Below the pieces are notes generated by a model. That model had not been told where the DNA came from. It saw nothing but the letters and a program-made list of their open reading frames with translations, and ran no database searches. Both the position numbers and the translations under genes were made by a program. From G965230615 sp965230615 (GTDB lineage: Bacteria > Pseudomonadota > Gammaproteobacteria > HTCC5015), in NCBI GenBank assembly GCA_965230615.1, contig OZ246012.1, positions 620,001-684,000 of the forward strand: 64,000 nt of DNA. The letters run 5' to 3'. Below, one piece after another: positions 54,651 to 63,827 of the stretch. Each line of letters starts with the position of its first letter. Positions within the stretch are counted from its first letter, which is position 1.

Positions 54651-55163
54651 CTAAAGCTGTTGCAGGTATTTGGTAAGCTGCTCCAGTCCATTCGCCCAAC
54701 CTTGACCATGCTGATCCCGCGAAGCTTCAAAAGCCTCTACTTCAGCTTGTGTTGGATTTATAGGTTGCCAAATAAGCTCTAGCTTAGTTTTACCATTCAC
54801 TTCTTCCAACTTAATGGTTGTTTGTAGCTCTTTGGGCCAATTTAGCATTTGTGGATTAGGTAAGATATCCCCCGCCTCATTTGAAATATATTGTCGAAAC
54901 ACTAAGCTAGTAGGTGGATCAATGGCTTCGTATTTAGTCAGTAACCACATCTCGAAGCCATTTGGCGCAATCATTTTATGTAAAGATGAGCCGCCAGCAC
55001 TGATATCAGCCTGCACATATTCACAGCGAAAACCTTGTTGAGGAAACATCCAGTTTTTCAGGTGATCAGGCTGAGTCCAGGCATCAAAAACCAGTTGCTG
55101 TGGCGCATCAAACTCTCTTGTTAGAATGGTTGGCGCTACATGAATGTCTTGATCATTACTCAT
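54651..55163 (-). CDS. SRPBCC/AHSA1-domain protein
   Basis: The start is placed at ATG 55163 (170 aa); the GTG immediately before it is less likely. The protein is a single START-like AHSA1 domain: F-D-A-P-Q-Q-L-V-F-D-A-W-T-Q-P-D-H-L-K-N-W near the N-terminus and Q-G-W-A-N-G-L-E-Q-L near the C-terminus. These domains form hydrophobic-ligand cavities, and bacterial copies are often paired with ArsR regulators. It overlaps the arsR-type gene upstream by 8 bp, indicating translational coupling. The ligand is unknown. Confidence 0.85.
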   Translation of the reverse strand: MSNDQDIHVAPTILTREFDAPQQLVFDAWTQPDHLKNWMFPQQGFRCEYVQADISAGGSSLHKMIAPNGFEMWLLTKYEAIDPPTSLVFRQYISNEAGDILPNPQMLNWPKELQTTIKLEEVNGKTKLELIWQPINPTQAEVEAFEASRDQHGQGWANGLEQLTKYLQQL

Positions 55164-55500
55164 CACTTACCTCTTTCGCTTGAATTTCGTTTAAATAAGT
55201 ATCCAAATTGTCGAGGCTGTCTTCCCAGAACCGTTCAAATTGGATTAACCACTCTTTTATCGGTTTGAGTTGGACAGCATTAAGCTGGTAGACACGGTGC
55301 CGACCTTCTTTTCTTTCTGACACTAGGCCAACCTGCTTTAAGACACGCAAATGCTTGGATACCATTGGCTGGCTCCAATGCATCTGGTCTACCAACTGGT
55401 TAACGGTTTGCTCTTTAGTCAATAATGCCTCAATTAGCGCTCTACGCTTAGGCTCAGCAATGGCATTAAAAGGGTCAAAAGTTGTTTTTACGCGTGCCAT
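55156..55500 (-). CDS. ArsR-family transcriptional regulator
   Basis: Starting at ATG 55500 the product has 114 aa; the TTG at 55518 lies in the operator and is unlikely. It is a winged-helix ArsR protein (E-P-K-R-R-A-L-I-E-A-L-L and S-Q-P-M-V-S-K-H-L-R-V-L). It lacks the C-x-C-x-x-C metal site of arsenic sensors. Regulators of this subgroup commonly pair with SRPBCC proteins, as here. A perfect inverted repeat lies immediately upstream and suggests autoregulation. Confidence 0.88.
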   Translation of the reverse strand: MARVKTTFDPFNAIAEPKRRALIEALLTKEQTVNQLVDQMHWSQPMVSKHLRVLKQVGLVSERKEGRHRVYQLNAVQLKPIKEWLIQFERFWEDSLDNLDTYLNEIQAKEVSDE

Positions 55501-55509
55501 AGATACAAT

Positions 55510-55529
55510 ATATTCCAATATAGGAATAT
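55510..55529. promoter_or_regulatory. Candidate ArsR operator
   Basis: ATATTCC-AATATA-GGAATAT is a perfect inverted repeat (7-bp arms, 6-bp spacer) ending 10 bp upstream of the arsR-type ATG. Its size and position fit the binding site of a small winged-helix repressor. Confidence 0.6.
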
Positions 55530-56218
55530 GTCAAGTGTTAAATACCCAACCGCTATTGCCCAACTTAAAAAATGAACCACTAAAAAAAAAGTGGCAATAA
55601 ATGATTTGGTATAAGACAGATAATAGAATCAAAGACACCACCACCTAGTGGGGGGGAGGTGGTGGTGACAGCTTGGTGGTGTGGCGTGGAGGTGTGAGTT
55701 CACCACCTTTGCTTGAAAGTATTGATGCTAAAGTGTTATTTAATTAAGAATATTTAATACCCCTTTTTCTTTTTACCCAGACGCTGGCATATTCTACTAG
55801 CGATAAACTGACTTTATTGTATAAGCGATTTATAAATATTGTGTAAGCTTTGCTTAACAATAATTGTAGACCACCACTGAAAGCATGATTGATCTAGTGA
55901 CGGTAAATAACCGCTAATTCGAGGTCATTAATGATCGGATTTTTATTCTCGTTTATGATCAAAAAGTTATCATAGGTGAGGCAATTCAAAGACAGGCGCG
56001 TGCACTAAAAGAGTGAATAAAAACTGTAAAGCATGCCTATGACACATGCAGCATGCATCATGGAATACTAAAGCATTCCATGCACTTAAATACCGAGCAG
56101 TGGATGGTAAGTAAATCTTATTCTTCACCATCCACACAACAACAATCCTTGTATACTTACCTTGCTTATTAACGCCCGGCATCAGCCATCACTTAGCACC
56201 TGTGTTATGGATTTTTAT
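55530..56218. other. Intergenic region with CACC/GGTG hairpin and other dyads
   Basis: About 690 bp without a convincing gene. CACCACCACCT (55636-55646) pairs perfectly with AGGTGGTGGTG (55657-55667) across a 10-nt loop containing seven consecutive G. Further GGTGGTG and CACCACC blocks follow to about 55710. CATGGAAT/ATTCCATG (near 56058-56082) and GTGGATGGT/ACCATCCAC (near 56100-56138) form two more dyads. The last one may end the minus-strand LysR transcript. Confidence 0.55.
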
Positions 56219-57124
56219 TTACGATGCTAAGCTTATTTCCCTGATTTTATCTAGAAATCCGCGCTGTATTGTTGTCAGAGGTCGGTTCTTTTTATATGCG
56301 CATAATATAGGAATTTCTAAGCCTGATTTTTGCTGAGGTAAAACTGGAACAACTGTCCCCTGTTCCATTTCCTTACGTACCAAGGTATCTGGGATGACTG
56401 CAACCCCAACATGGTTCGTGACAAGCTCTTTTAACATCAAATCACTCTTTACAGTTACCACTGGCTGTATTGATTTTGCACGGTTACTGAGATCTCGTGC
56501 ATTCAAATGTACCCAGGCATGAAAAGATGAATAAAGCGGTGAGTAATCAATAACATCTAGATTAAAGATATCTTCAACATTGTTAATTGCAGGCTTATTA
56601 TTTAGATACTCTTTCGATGCAACCAGCACTAATGACCTGGATAAGGCAACTTCGGATGCAACCAGTTCGTTGTCATGTATGTGTACCATAAAAGCAATAT
56701 CAACCATGTTGGTTAATAAGGCATCTTCCAGCTCTTTATCAGTACCAAAGCTAATATCGAAATTAACATTAGGGTTAGTGTTGCGATACTCAATCATCAT
56801 TGTCGTTAAATAATCAGTCGCATGCGCTGCCCAAACACCTACTTTCAACGTACCAGAAGTTGCTCTGCTCTGATTAATAACATTTTCTACAATAGACTCA
56901 ATCTGGCAAAGTGAGCGGCTTGCTTGATCATATAATTGCTGCCCTTGGTCGGTGAGTGCAATACGTTTACTGCGTGTTTCAAATAGGGAAAAACCAAGTT
57001 CTTCCTCTAATATTTTAATTTGTAATGAGATGGCCTGATTACTCCTGAACAAACGCTTAGCTGCTCGAGAGAAGCTCCCTGCATTTACCACCTCCACAAA
57101 TGTTTTTGTTTTATTAAAGTCCAT
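56219..57124 (-). CDS. LysR-family transcriptional regulator
   Basis: The 301-aa protein has the LysR winged helix-turn-helix (S-F-S-R-A-A-K-R-L-F-R-S-N-Q-A-I-S-L-Q-I) and an effector-binding domain. G-V-A-V-I-P-D-T-L-V is typical of the C-terminal region. Its target is probably outside the immediate neighbours; the nearest divergent gene is a DUF6502 gene 337 bp away. The effector is unknown. Confidence 0.85.
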   Translation of the reverse strand: MDFNKTKTFVEVVNAGSFSRAAKRLFRSNQAISLQIKILEEELGFSLFETRSKRIALTDQGQQLYDQASRSLCQIESIVENVINQSRATSGTLKVGVWAAHATDYLTTMMIEYRNTNPNVNFDISFGTDKELEDALLTNMVDIAFMVHIHDNELVASEVALSRSLVLVASKEYLNNKPAINNVEDIFNLDVIDYSPLYSSFHAWVHLNARDLSNRAKSIQPVVTVKSDLMLKELVTNHVGVAVIPDTLVRKEMEQGTVVPVLPQQKSGLEIPILCAYKKNRPLTTIQRGFLDKIREISLAS

Positions 57125-57461
57125 GACTCCTCCGCTATTGTATTATATACACTTTTATCTCCCCTAACCCTGGATGCGGTAATTTGGCTTGCCGCTTATT
57201 CGAAATCGCCAAATTCCCGCATCAGCCCGACTATCTCCTGTTTTTTTATACTTCCCGATCAGATTTATTGTACGAAAAGCATTCTACATGATACATAAGG
57301 GGAATAGATCCCCATATATAATTTTTATGTAGCTTTTTTATATATTTTTGGCACAAATTAACACACAAAATAACATTTTGGCCCTTGATTAGTGGGGTAT
57401 ATATAGGGTATTTTTCCCTTTATACAAAAATGATCTGAAAATAAACAGTTGGGCTAATAGT
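57125..57461. other. Divergent intergenic region, LysR / DUF6502
   Basis: This 337-bp A/T-rich spacer contains no gene. GGGGA-N5-TCCCC near 57299-57313 is a small dyad. Promoters for both divergent genes should lie here. Confidence 0.4.
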
Positions 57462-58283
57462 TTGAAAGAGCACTTATCAAGCGCATGTCGCGCATTACTA
57501 ATGCCAGTCGTTCGGATCTTGCTCCGTAATGGTGTTACATATCGTGCTTTTGCGGAGCTGGTCAAAGATGTCTTTGTAGAAGTTGCTGCAAAAGACTATG
57601 GCATTGCTGGACGCCCGACCAATATCACACGTATCGCTATTCTCACGGGGCTGGACCGTAAAACCGTGAAACTTATTCGTGAAGACCATATAGCGCAAAA
57701 GCCCAGAACCCGAACAGCGATTGATAAAATCACCCGGGTATTGAGTGGCTGGTATACCGACCCAGAGTTTCTTGATGAAAATAAAGAACCCAAACCCTTA
57801 TCCTTTTGTGATGACGCACCTAACCTAAATACACTGCTAAACCGATATGGCGGCGATGTACAAGCCACTGCTATGTTAAAAGAGCTCAAACGCGTTAAGG
57901 TCGTAGAGGAAGTTAGCAAGGGATATTGGCGCGCTAAACAACGCAGCTATATCGACTCCAGTGCCAGTCCAGAAATTCTCTTAAGAGCTTTTTTATCACT
58001 GGGTGATGTGGCCGACAATATACATCATAACCTTTATATTGCTGATGAAAAAGTCAGCAAGCGCTTTGAAAGACGTGTATCAACACCCAATATACCTCAA
58101 CACTTAATACCTGAGTTCAGTGACTTTTTAGATAAAGAAGGACAAACATTCCTAGAGACACTCGATGCCTGGTTAACAGCACATGAGGTTGACCCTGAAG
58201 CTATTGGTAATGAAAACTTAACCCGCTTAGGTTTAGGCATGTACTGGATTGAGCGCCAAGAAGACTCATATAAAAAAGACTGA
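57462..58283 (+). CDS. DUF6502 family protein
   Basis: The start is TTG, which fits the family N-terminus (K-E-H-L-S-S-A-C-R-A-L-L-M-P-V-V-R-I-L-L-R-N-G-V). The 273-aa protein has an F-A-E-L-V-K-D-V-F-V-E-V-A segment and a helix-turn-helix-like stretch (T-R-I-A-I-L-T-G-L-D-R-K-T-V), so it may bind DNA. DUF6502 genes often sit next to DUF5666 genes, as here; the function of the pair is unknown. Confidence 0.78.
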   Translation: MKEHLSSACRALLMPVVRILLRNGVTYRAFAELVKDVFVEVAAKDYGIAGRPTNITRIAILTGLDRKTVKLIREDHIAQKPRTRTAIDKITRVLSGWYTDPEFLDENKEPKPLSFCDDAPNLNTLLNRYGGDVQATAMLKELKRVKVVEEVSKGYWRAKQRSYIDSSASPEILLRAFLSLGDVADNIHHNLYIADEKVSKRFERRVSTPNIPQHLIPEFSDFLDKEGQTFLETLDAWLTAHEVDPEAIGNENLTRLGLGMYWIERQEDSYKKD

Positions 58284-58370
58284 AATAGATATTAATACTC
58301 AGAAAATAAATATACTTTAATAAATACAATTATTACACGCTAAACATTGCGGGCTAGATACGGTAAAAAT

Positions 58371-61300
58371 ATGAATTATAAATTATGCAAAGAATCACTT
58401 ACCCTCTTATATTCGATATTAATCCTGCTGCTGATTAGCGCTTGTGGTATCGAAGGAACGGGACTTGATGGACCTGCTCCTGAAGATGAACCATCATCAC
58501 CCCCTATTTTTGCCAGCGGACCCATTGATGGCTTTGGTAGTGTTATTGTTAACGGCGTTCGTTACGACACAAGTGAGGCCCTGATAAACATTAATGAAGA
58601 GCTTAGTACTGAAGATGTATTGTCGTTGGGACAAGTTGTGCTTATCACAGGAACAATTGATGCTGATGAAACAACAGGTACCGCCCAAAGGGTTGACTTC
58701 ATCGCTAATATTCGAGGGCCTGTCAGTAACGTTAATCCTGTTACGAACACAATTACAGTACTCGAACAAGTCATTGCGCTGAATAATGAAACTCAACTGG
58801 ATGATACTATTGATTTCAACAATCTTGCTACTTTGAGCAATGGCGAGTATGTAGAAGTCAGTGGCTTACCCACTAGCAATGGTACGCTAATTGCCACTCG
58901 TGTAGATCGCATATTGCCAATAGATGCTGCCGCTATTATCGGCATGATCAGCAATATCGACACGCAAAACCTTCAATTTAACTTGAATGAGTTACGCGTG
59001 GATTATTCACAGGCGGTGATTATCACAGCAGATAACGCAGACCTAACAAACGACACCCGCGTTTTGGTGCAAGGTAATCTTAATGCCCAAGGCATTTTCA
59101 TTGCCTCGCGCATTAGTACTGAAGCATTACTGCCGCCCCTGCCATTAGGCACAGCACTGGATATCGAAGCTATTATTAGCCGGTTCGAGTCTGCCAGTGA
59201 CTTCGAGCTAGCTGGCATTAATGTTACGACAACTGAACAGACCCGTTACATTAATGGCTTAGTATCAGAGCTTGGTTTAAACAGGGCGGTTAATGTTAAA
59301 GGCGAGCTGAGTGAAGATAATATTCTCGTTGCGGAGACCATTGAATTCATTGTACTTGATATAGACATACAAATAACAGCGGCAGTAGAATCAATTAGCC
59401 ATCAACGTGATGAGGGCCAGTTAGCGATAGTGCAGTTGCTAGGCTTGGATATTGTTGTGGGAATAGGCACACAATTTAAGAATACCAGCTCAGAACAGAG
59501 CCCTTTCAACAATATTAATGAGTTGCAGCTTGGTGACTATGTCGATATACGTGCCTTCTTTGATGGTGATCGCATTATCTCATCTCAGATTACCCGGATC
59601 ACTCCCAGTAGCAAAATTCGTTTACGCAGTATCGTCACGACAGTATCAGATATCTTTCTCGTGATTCATGGCATAACAGTGCAACTCTCTACTAACACCG
59701 AATTTGTTGATATACGCAATAATACCTTAAGTCGATCAGCTTTCTTAGCACAAGCATCAGGTATGTCTGCTTTGGTTGAGGGGGAATATAATAATGAAGT
59801 CATACAGGCCGATAGAATACAGCTTATCCCCAATGGTTCTGTTTTAGTCGGTACACAAAGCCGAGATGCATTAATCGGAAGCGATAATGATGATCAGTTA
59901 TTTGGCGGTGATGGTAACGATACAATCATTGGTGGCGGCGGAAATGATGAGTTGTATGGTGAAGCCGGTAATGATGTTATCTATGGCGATGCTGATGATG
60001 ACAAGCTGTTTGGTGGTGCTGGTAGAGATCAGTTATTTCCGGGCTCTGGGCAAGATGTTGTCGATGGCGGCGAAAGCGATGACCGCGTCAGTTATGCCAG
60101 CTCTAATGCTGCTATTACCATTAGTCTCGCTGACGGCACGGCGAGTGGCGGAGATGCCGAAAGTGATATTTTAATCAATATAGAACACATCAGTGGCACA
60201 GACTTTAACGACCATATTGCAGGTAATGATGATCGTAATAGGTTAAAAGGCGAATTGGGTAATGATATTCTCATCGGGCTCGGTGGCTCTGATACCCTCG
60301 CGGGCGGTGATGGCAACGATGAATTGCATGGCGGTGATATGAATGATCGCTTAGTGGGTGGCAATGGTGATGACCAGCTTTTTGGAGGGTCTGGCGATGA
60401 CCGGTTCGAGCCAGGTGATGGAGCCGATATTATCGATGGGGGTGATAATGAAGATTCTGTTAGTTATAGTGATTCTGAGGCAAGTGTCATTGTTTCACTA
60501 ACACCTGCAGATATGCCTGCTAGTGGCGGACATGCAGAGGGTGATACTTATGTTAATGTAGAAAATATAGAAGGCTCCCCTTTCGATGATCAGTTAACGG
60601 GTAATCAGCAGGCGAATGATATTCAAGGAGGTAATGGTGATGATCAACTATATGGCTTAGCTGGCGACGATCAACTCGAAGGCAACTCTGGACACGACAC
60701 GATCTATGGCGGCAATGGTGATGATATGTTAATAGCAGGTGACGGAGATGATCAACTATTTGGTGACGCAGGTGATGATAAGCTTTGGCCAGGCGAAGGC
60801 ATAAACATAATTAATGGTGGTCCTCATGATTTTCAAGATGCCGTGATATACACAAACTCTCCTGCAGGCGTTCATATCATACTCGATGGTGCTGCTGGCT
60901 CAGGCGGCGACGCAGAAGGCGATATCATCATTGATATTGAAAATGCTCAAGGCTCGCAATTTAATGATACTCTCCATGGTAACGCTCAAGAGAACTTGTT
61001 GCTTGGACACAACGGCGATGACCAGTTAGCAGGCTTTGCTGGCAATGACCTTCTTGAAGGTGGCCTAGGCAGTGACCGCTATATGATGGATGTTGGCTTT
61101 AACCATGATACCCTCAAAGAAGAGATTGATGATAACACAAGCATAGACGTGATTTTTTTCGCGGCGGGCATCACACCACAAAACTTATGGTTTACCCGTC
61201 GAGGCAATCACCTTCAAGTGCATATTATTAGTACTGATGCATCAATACGTGTACTTAACTGGTATTCAGAAGGCCCTGGTATTGAGCGCTTTGAAGCTGG

Positions 61301-61442
61301 CGGACAGGTGCTACTGGCAAGTGATGTCCAGATTCTTGTTGATTCGATGATAATAGCTATACCAGTAACAGAACAGTTATTTACAGTCAGCAGTGATATC
61401 CTTAATCAGGTAATTGATGAGATAAATACCAGCTGGAATTAA
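58371..61442 (+). CDS. Lipoprotein fusing DUF5666-type repeats to RTX calcium-binding repeats
   Basis: The start is placed at ATG 58371 (1023 aa), because the next residues form a signal sequence with lipobox L-I-S-A-C. Residues about 45-490 are beta-rich OB-like units of the DUF5666 type (G-P-I-D-G-F-G-S-V-I-V-N-G-V-R-Y-D-T). Residues about 495-900 carry many G-G-x-G-N-D-type RTX nonapeptides that fold on calcium. The end (L-W-F-T-R-R-G-N-H-L-Q-V) resembles the hemolysin-type domain found after RTX blocks. RTX proteins usually leave by type I secretion without a Sec signal, so a lipobox plus RTX repeats is unusual. It is probably surface-exposed. Confidence 0.82.
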   Translation: MNYKLCKESLTLLYSILILLLISACGIEGTGLDGPAPEDEPSSPPIFASGPIDGFGSVIVNGVRYDTSEALININEELSTEDVLSLGQVVLITGTIDADETTGTAQRVDFIANIRGPVSNVNPVTNTITVLEQVIALNNETQLDDTIDFNNLATLSNGEYVEVSGLPTSNGTLIATRVDRILPIDAAAIIGMISNIDTQNLQFNLNELRVDYSQAVIITADNADLTNDTRVLVQGNLNAQGIFIASRISTEALLPPLPLGTALDIEAIISRFESASDFELAGINVTTTEQTRYINGLVSELGLNRAVNVKGELSEDNILVAETIEFIVLDIDIQITAAVESISHQRDEGQLAIVQLLGLDIVVGIGTQFKNTSSEQSPFNNINELQLGDYVDIRAFFDGDRIISSQITRITPSSKIRLRSIVTTVSDIFLVIHGITVQLSTNTEFVDIRNNTLSRSAFLAQASGMSALVEGEYNNEVIQADRIQLIPNGSVLVGTQSRDALIGSDNDDQLFGGDGNDTIIGGGGNDELYGEAGNDVIYGDADDDKLFGGAGRDQLFPGSGQDVVDGGESDDRVSYASSNAAITISLADGTASGGDAESDILINIEHISGTDFNDHIAGNDDRNRLKGELGNDILIGLGGSDTLAGGDGNDELHGGDMNDRLVGGNGDDQLFGGSGDDRFEPGDGADIIDGGDNEDSVSYSDSEASVIVSLTPADMPASGGHAEGDTYVNVENIEGSPFDDQLTGNQQANDIQGGNGDDQLYGLAGDDQLEGNSGHDTIYGGNGDDMLIAGDGDDQLFGDAGDDKLWPGEGINIINGGPHDFQDAVIYTNSPAGVHIILDGAAGSGGDAEGDIIIDIENAQGSQFNDTLHGNAQENLLLGHNGDDQLAGFAGNDLLEGGLGSDRYMMDVGFNHDTLKEEIDDNTSIDVIFFAAGITPQNLWFTRRGNHLQVHIISTDASIRVLNWYSEGPGIERFEAGGQVLLASDVQILVDSMIIAIPVTEQLFTVSSDILNQVIDEINTSWN

Positions 61443-61452
61443 GCTGCAACGC

Positions 61453-62163
61453 TTAATTGCGTTGTGCCAACCTTTTACTCACCTCTGCGGCAGACTCCTT
61501 ACGTTCTGAGTAACGGTCTACAAGGTAGTCTTTTTTATCGCGTAATATTAATGTGAACTTCATGAGTTCTTCCATAACATCGACAACCCGGTCATACAGA
61601 GAAGAAGGTTTCATACGTCCATCTTCTTCGAACTCAAGCCAGGCTTTTGGCACTGATGATTGATTGGGAATTGTAAACATACGCATCCAACGACCTAATA
61701 CACGCATTTGATTAACGGCATTAAAAGACTGTGAACCACCACTGACTTGCATTAAAGCCAGTGTTTTCCCCTGGGTAGGTCTCACACCGCCTAAAGCCAA
61801 TGGTATCCAATCAATCTGTGTTTTCATAATACCTGTCATGGCACCATGCCTTTCAGGTGAGCACCAAACCATTGCTTCACACCAGGCAGCTAATTCCCTC
61901 AGCTCTTGTACCTTAGGATGAGTATCATCGGCGTCATCAGGTAAAGGTAATCCTGAAGGGTTAAACGTCTTGGTTTCTGCCCCAAAATGGCTTAATAGCC
62001 TAGCCGCCTCTTCTGTCAGTAAACGGCTATAAGAGCGTTCTCGTAACGAGCCATAGAGTAATAAAATACGTGGCGCATGTTCGCTATTGTGGGTGTTATC
62101 AAACAGTTTTGATAATTGAATTTTTTGTAAAACGTGTTGATCCGCGTTGGGTAAATCATTCAT
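61453..62163 (-). CDS. arsH: ArsH-type NADPH-dependent FMN oxidoreductase
   Basis: The 236-aa protein has the flavodoxin-like FMN loop L-L-Y-G-S-L-R-E-R-S-Y-S-R and P-E-R-H-G-A-M-T-G-I-M-K, then G-G-V-R-P-T-Q-G-K and the ArsH-typical R-M-F-T-I-P-N-Q-S-S-V-P-K-A-W-L-E-F. ArsH oxidises trivalent organoarsenicals and reduces other electron acceptors in the cytoplasm. No ars operon surrounds it here. It is convergent with the RTX lipoprotein, with a 10-bp gap. Confidence 0.9.
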   Translation of the reverse strand: MNDLPNADQHVLQKIQLSKLFDNTHNSEHAPRILLLYGSLRERSYSRLLTEEAARLLSHFGAETKTFNPSGLPLPDDADDTHPKVQELRELAAWCEAMVWCSPERHGAMTGIMKTQIDWIPLALGGVRPTQGKTLALMQVSGGSQSFNAVNQMRVLGRWMRMFTIPNQSSVPKAWLEFEEDGRMKPSSLYDRVVDVMEELMKFTLILRDKKDYLVDRYSERKESAAEVSKRLAQRN

Positions 62164-62561
62164 ATTTATTGCTACCTGATAGCCGATAAGGCAGAGATAT
62201 GTTATTAGTGATCCACCCTATAGTGATAACTTGACTACGGCGCAGCATTTTATATTAAAAAAGCGCTGTGGATGGTCACGCCGTCTAGAGCAATCGATTA
62301 TACTTAGGAAATGGTGATTTTTATAATAGCCATTCGTTACAGCTAATAAGCATAAGCATTAATTATACACACATTAGTTCCCTACCCTAAATAAGCATGG
62401 CAAAATAAAGTACTATAAAGTATCAATGTAAAGTATTTCTCTATGCATTGGAAATTAAGGTGTTTTGCCAACTCCCTCAAGGCAAAGTTTTTTGCTATAG
62501 TAAGGCCTATATTAGATAATTAAAACAGTCACTTAACGTTTCTTGTGTCTCATAATTTATT
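62164..62561. other. Divergent intergenic region, arsH / thioredoxin-like gene
   Basis: About 400 A/T-rich bases with no convincing gene. They must hold the promoters of arsH (minus) and the gene at 62562 (plus). No metal-regulator palindrome was identified. Confidence 0.4.
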
Positions 62562-63071
62562 ATGAAAATACTACAGCGCAGCAGTCTTATCGTCGTACTT
62601 ATTATTCTAGGTTTAGGCACTGCTGCGTATTTGTTATTCTCTTCTCCCCCTCTCGAAAAAACAGTCAAGACAATAGAACACCCTGTTAGTCACTTAAAAT
62701 TCCGTCTAGTTGATTCGATTGCCGAATTGCAGCAGCAAATCCTGTTGGCTAAACGGCAACAGAACCCTTTGATGTTGGAGTTTCATACGCAAAACTGCAT
62801 TTCATGTGAGCAACTGGAAAATGTTGTTTTAGCAACCCCTGATATTAAGCGGCTCCTTGATCAGTTTGTACTCGTTGAGGCAGATATTAGTTCTAATACA
62901 GAACAGCACCAGGCACTTATGCGACTCTTTGAGGTCAACCATGCGCCAGCCATTATTTTCTTCTACCCCACAGGCATTGAAGCTCGTCATCACCGTGTCA
63001 TTGATCATGTTAGCCCCGAAGATTTTTTAAGCAATTTAAATGCGTTTATCGACGAGTTACCAAAAAAATAA
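62562..63071 (+). CDS. Membrane-anchored thioredoxin-like protein
   Basis: The 169-aa product has an N-terminal signal anchor (about 7-28) and a thioredoxin-fold domain. The active site C-I-S-C lies in H-T-Q-N-C-I-S-C-E-Q-L, and the cis-proline loop is H-A-P-A-I-I-F-F. The domain resembles the C-terminal thioredoxin domain of DsbD and TlpA-type proteins, so it probably works in periplasmic disulfide reduction. It lies 159 bp upstream of a pseudopilin gene on the same strand. Confidence 0.78.
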   Translation: MKILQRSSLIVVLIILGLGTAAYLLFSSPPLEKTVKTIEHPVSHLKFRLVDSIAELQQQILLAKRQQNPLMLEFHTQNCISCEQLENVVLATPDIKRLLDQFVLVEADISSNTEQHQALMRLFEVNHAPAIIFFYPTGIEARHHRVIDHVSPEDFLSNLNAFIDELPKK

Positions 63072-63230
63072 ATTATTTTAATTTCAATAACTTACAGATA
63101 AAATATAAAGTAAAATATTATATAGCACTACCCAAGCCAGCCTAATAAGCACTGATCCTAGCTCAAGAAAGCTGCCTCCGCACCGATACCAATAATATGA
63201 CTATAGTTGAAACCTCGAGCGGAGAATTTT

Positions 63231-63809
63231 ATGAATAAGCAATTAGGGTTCACATTAATGGAAATGATTGGTGTGATGGCAGTGATCGCCATTTTGGCAT
63301 CTATTGCGACCCCGACTATTATAGATGCTGTCAGGAACGCCAAGATTTCAGCATTTGTTGAAGATATAAGCTCTATCCGTACTGCTGTTGCCTCTTTTTA
63401 TGAAGATACGGGTAACTTTCCAGTGCATGTCCCCACCAATGCCAACCAAAATCAAAAGCAACTGATGCGTAATACTGCAAACCCAATGTCAGGCTGGGAC
63501 GGCCCTTACCTGGAAAAAGATCTACAAAACCCTTTCTCAGCCGGTTCTTATCGCGGTGTATTATCAACAACGAATGCTAACTATCAATTTGATCTAGATG
63601 GTGATGGTAATGTTGATACTAGCGGTGTCTCTGTGATTCGCATTGATCAAGTATCAAATGAAGAAGCTCGTAGAATCAGCGATATCCTGGATAACGATGG
63701 TGATGTTACTACAGGCAGTAATGCCTGGAATGCAGGTGGCCGAGTCAAACGTTATGGCGTGAATAGCAATCACGCTCATATCTTACTGGTGTATTTGAGT
63801 AAAAACTAA
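63231..63809 (+). CDS. GspG-like type IV pilin / pseudopilin
   Basis: The start is ATG 63231 (192 aa), with GGAG 6-7 nt upstream; a TTG at 63207 is spurious. The N-terminus K-Q-L-G-F-T-L-M-E-M-I is the prepilin-peptidase motif (cleavage after Gly, Glu at mature position 5), followed by the hydrophobic helix. The body has D-T-G-N-F-P and W-D-G-P-Y-L, typical of GspG-type major pseudopilins. It also has two D-x-D-x-D-G-type acidic loops that could bind calcium. The next gene is a secretion ATPase, so this begins a type II secretion or pilus operon. Confidence 0.85.
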   Translation: MNKQLGFTLMEMIGVMAVIAILASIATPTIIDAVRNAKISAFVEDISSIRTAVASFYEDTGNFPVHVPTNANQNQKQLMRNTANPMSGWDGPYLEKDLQNPFSAGSYRGVLSTTNANYQFDLDGDGNVDTSGVSVIRIDQVSNEEARRISDILDNDGDVTTGSNAWNAGGRVKRYGVNSNHAHILLVYLSKN

Positions 63810-63827
63810 CACTCTGAGGTAAAGAAT

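Noticed and set aside
59855..61130. Short DNA repeats rich in GGTGATGG-like words
   Set aside because: They encode RTX nonapeptides in a single open frame, so they are protein repeats and not a separate DNA element.
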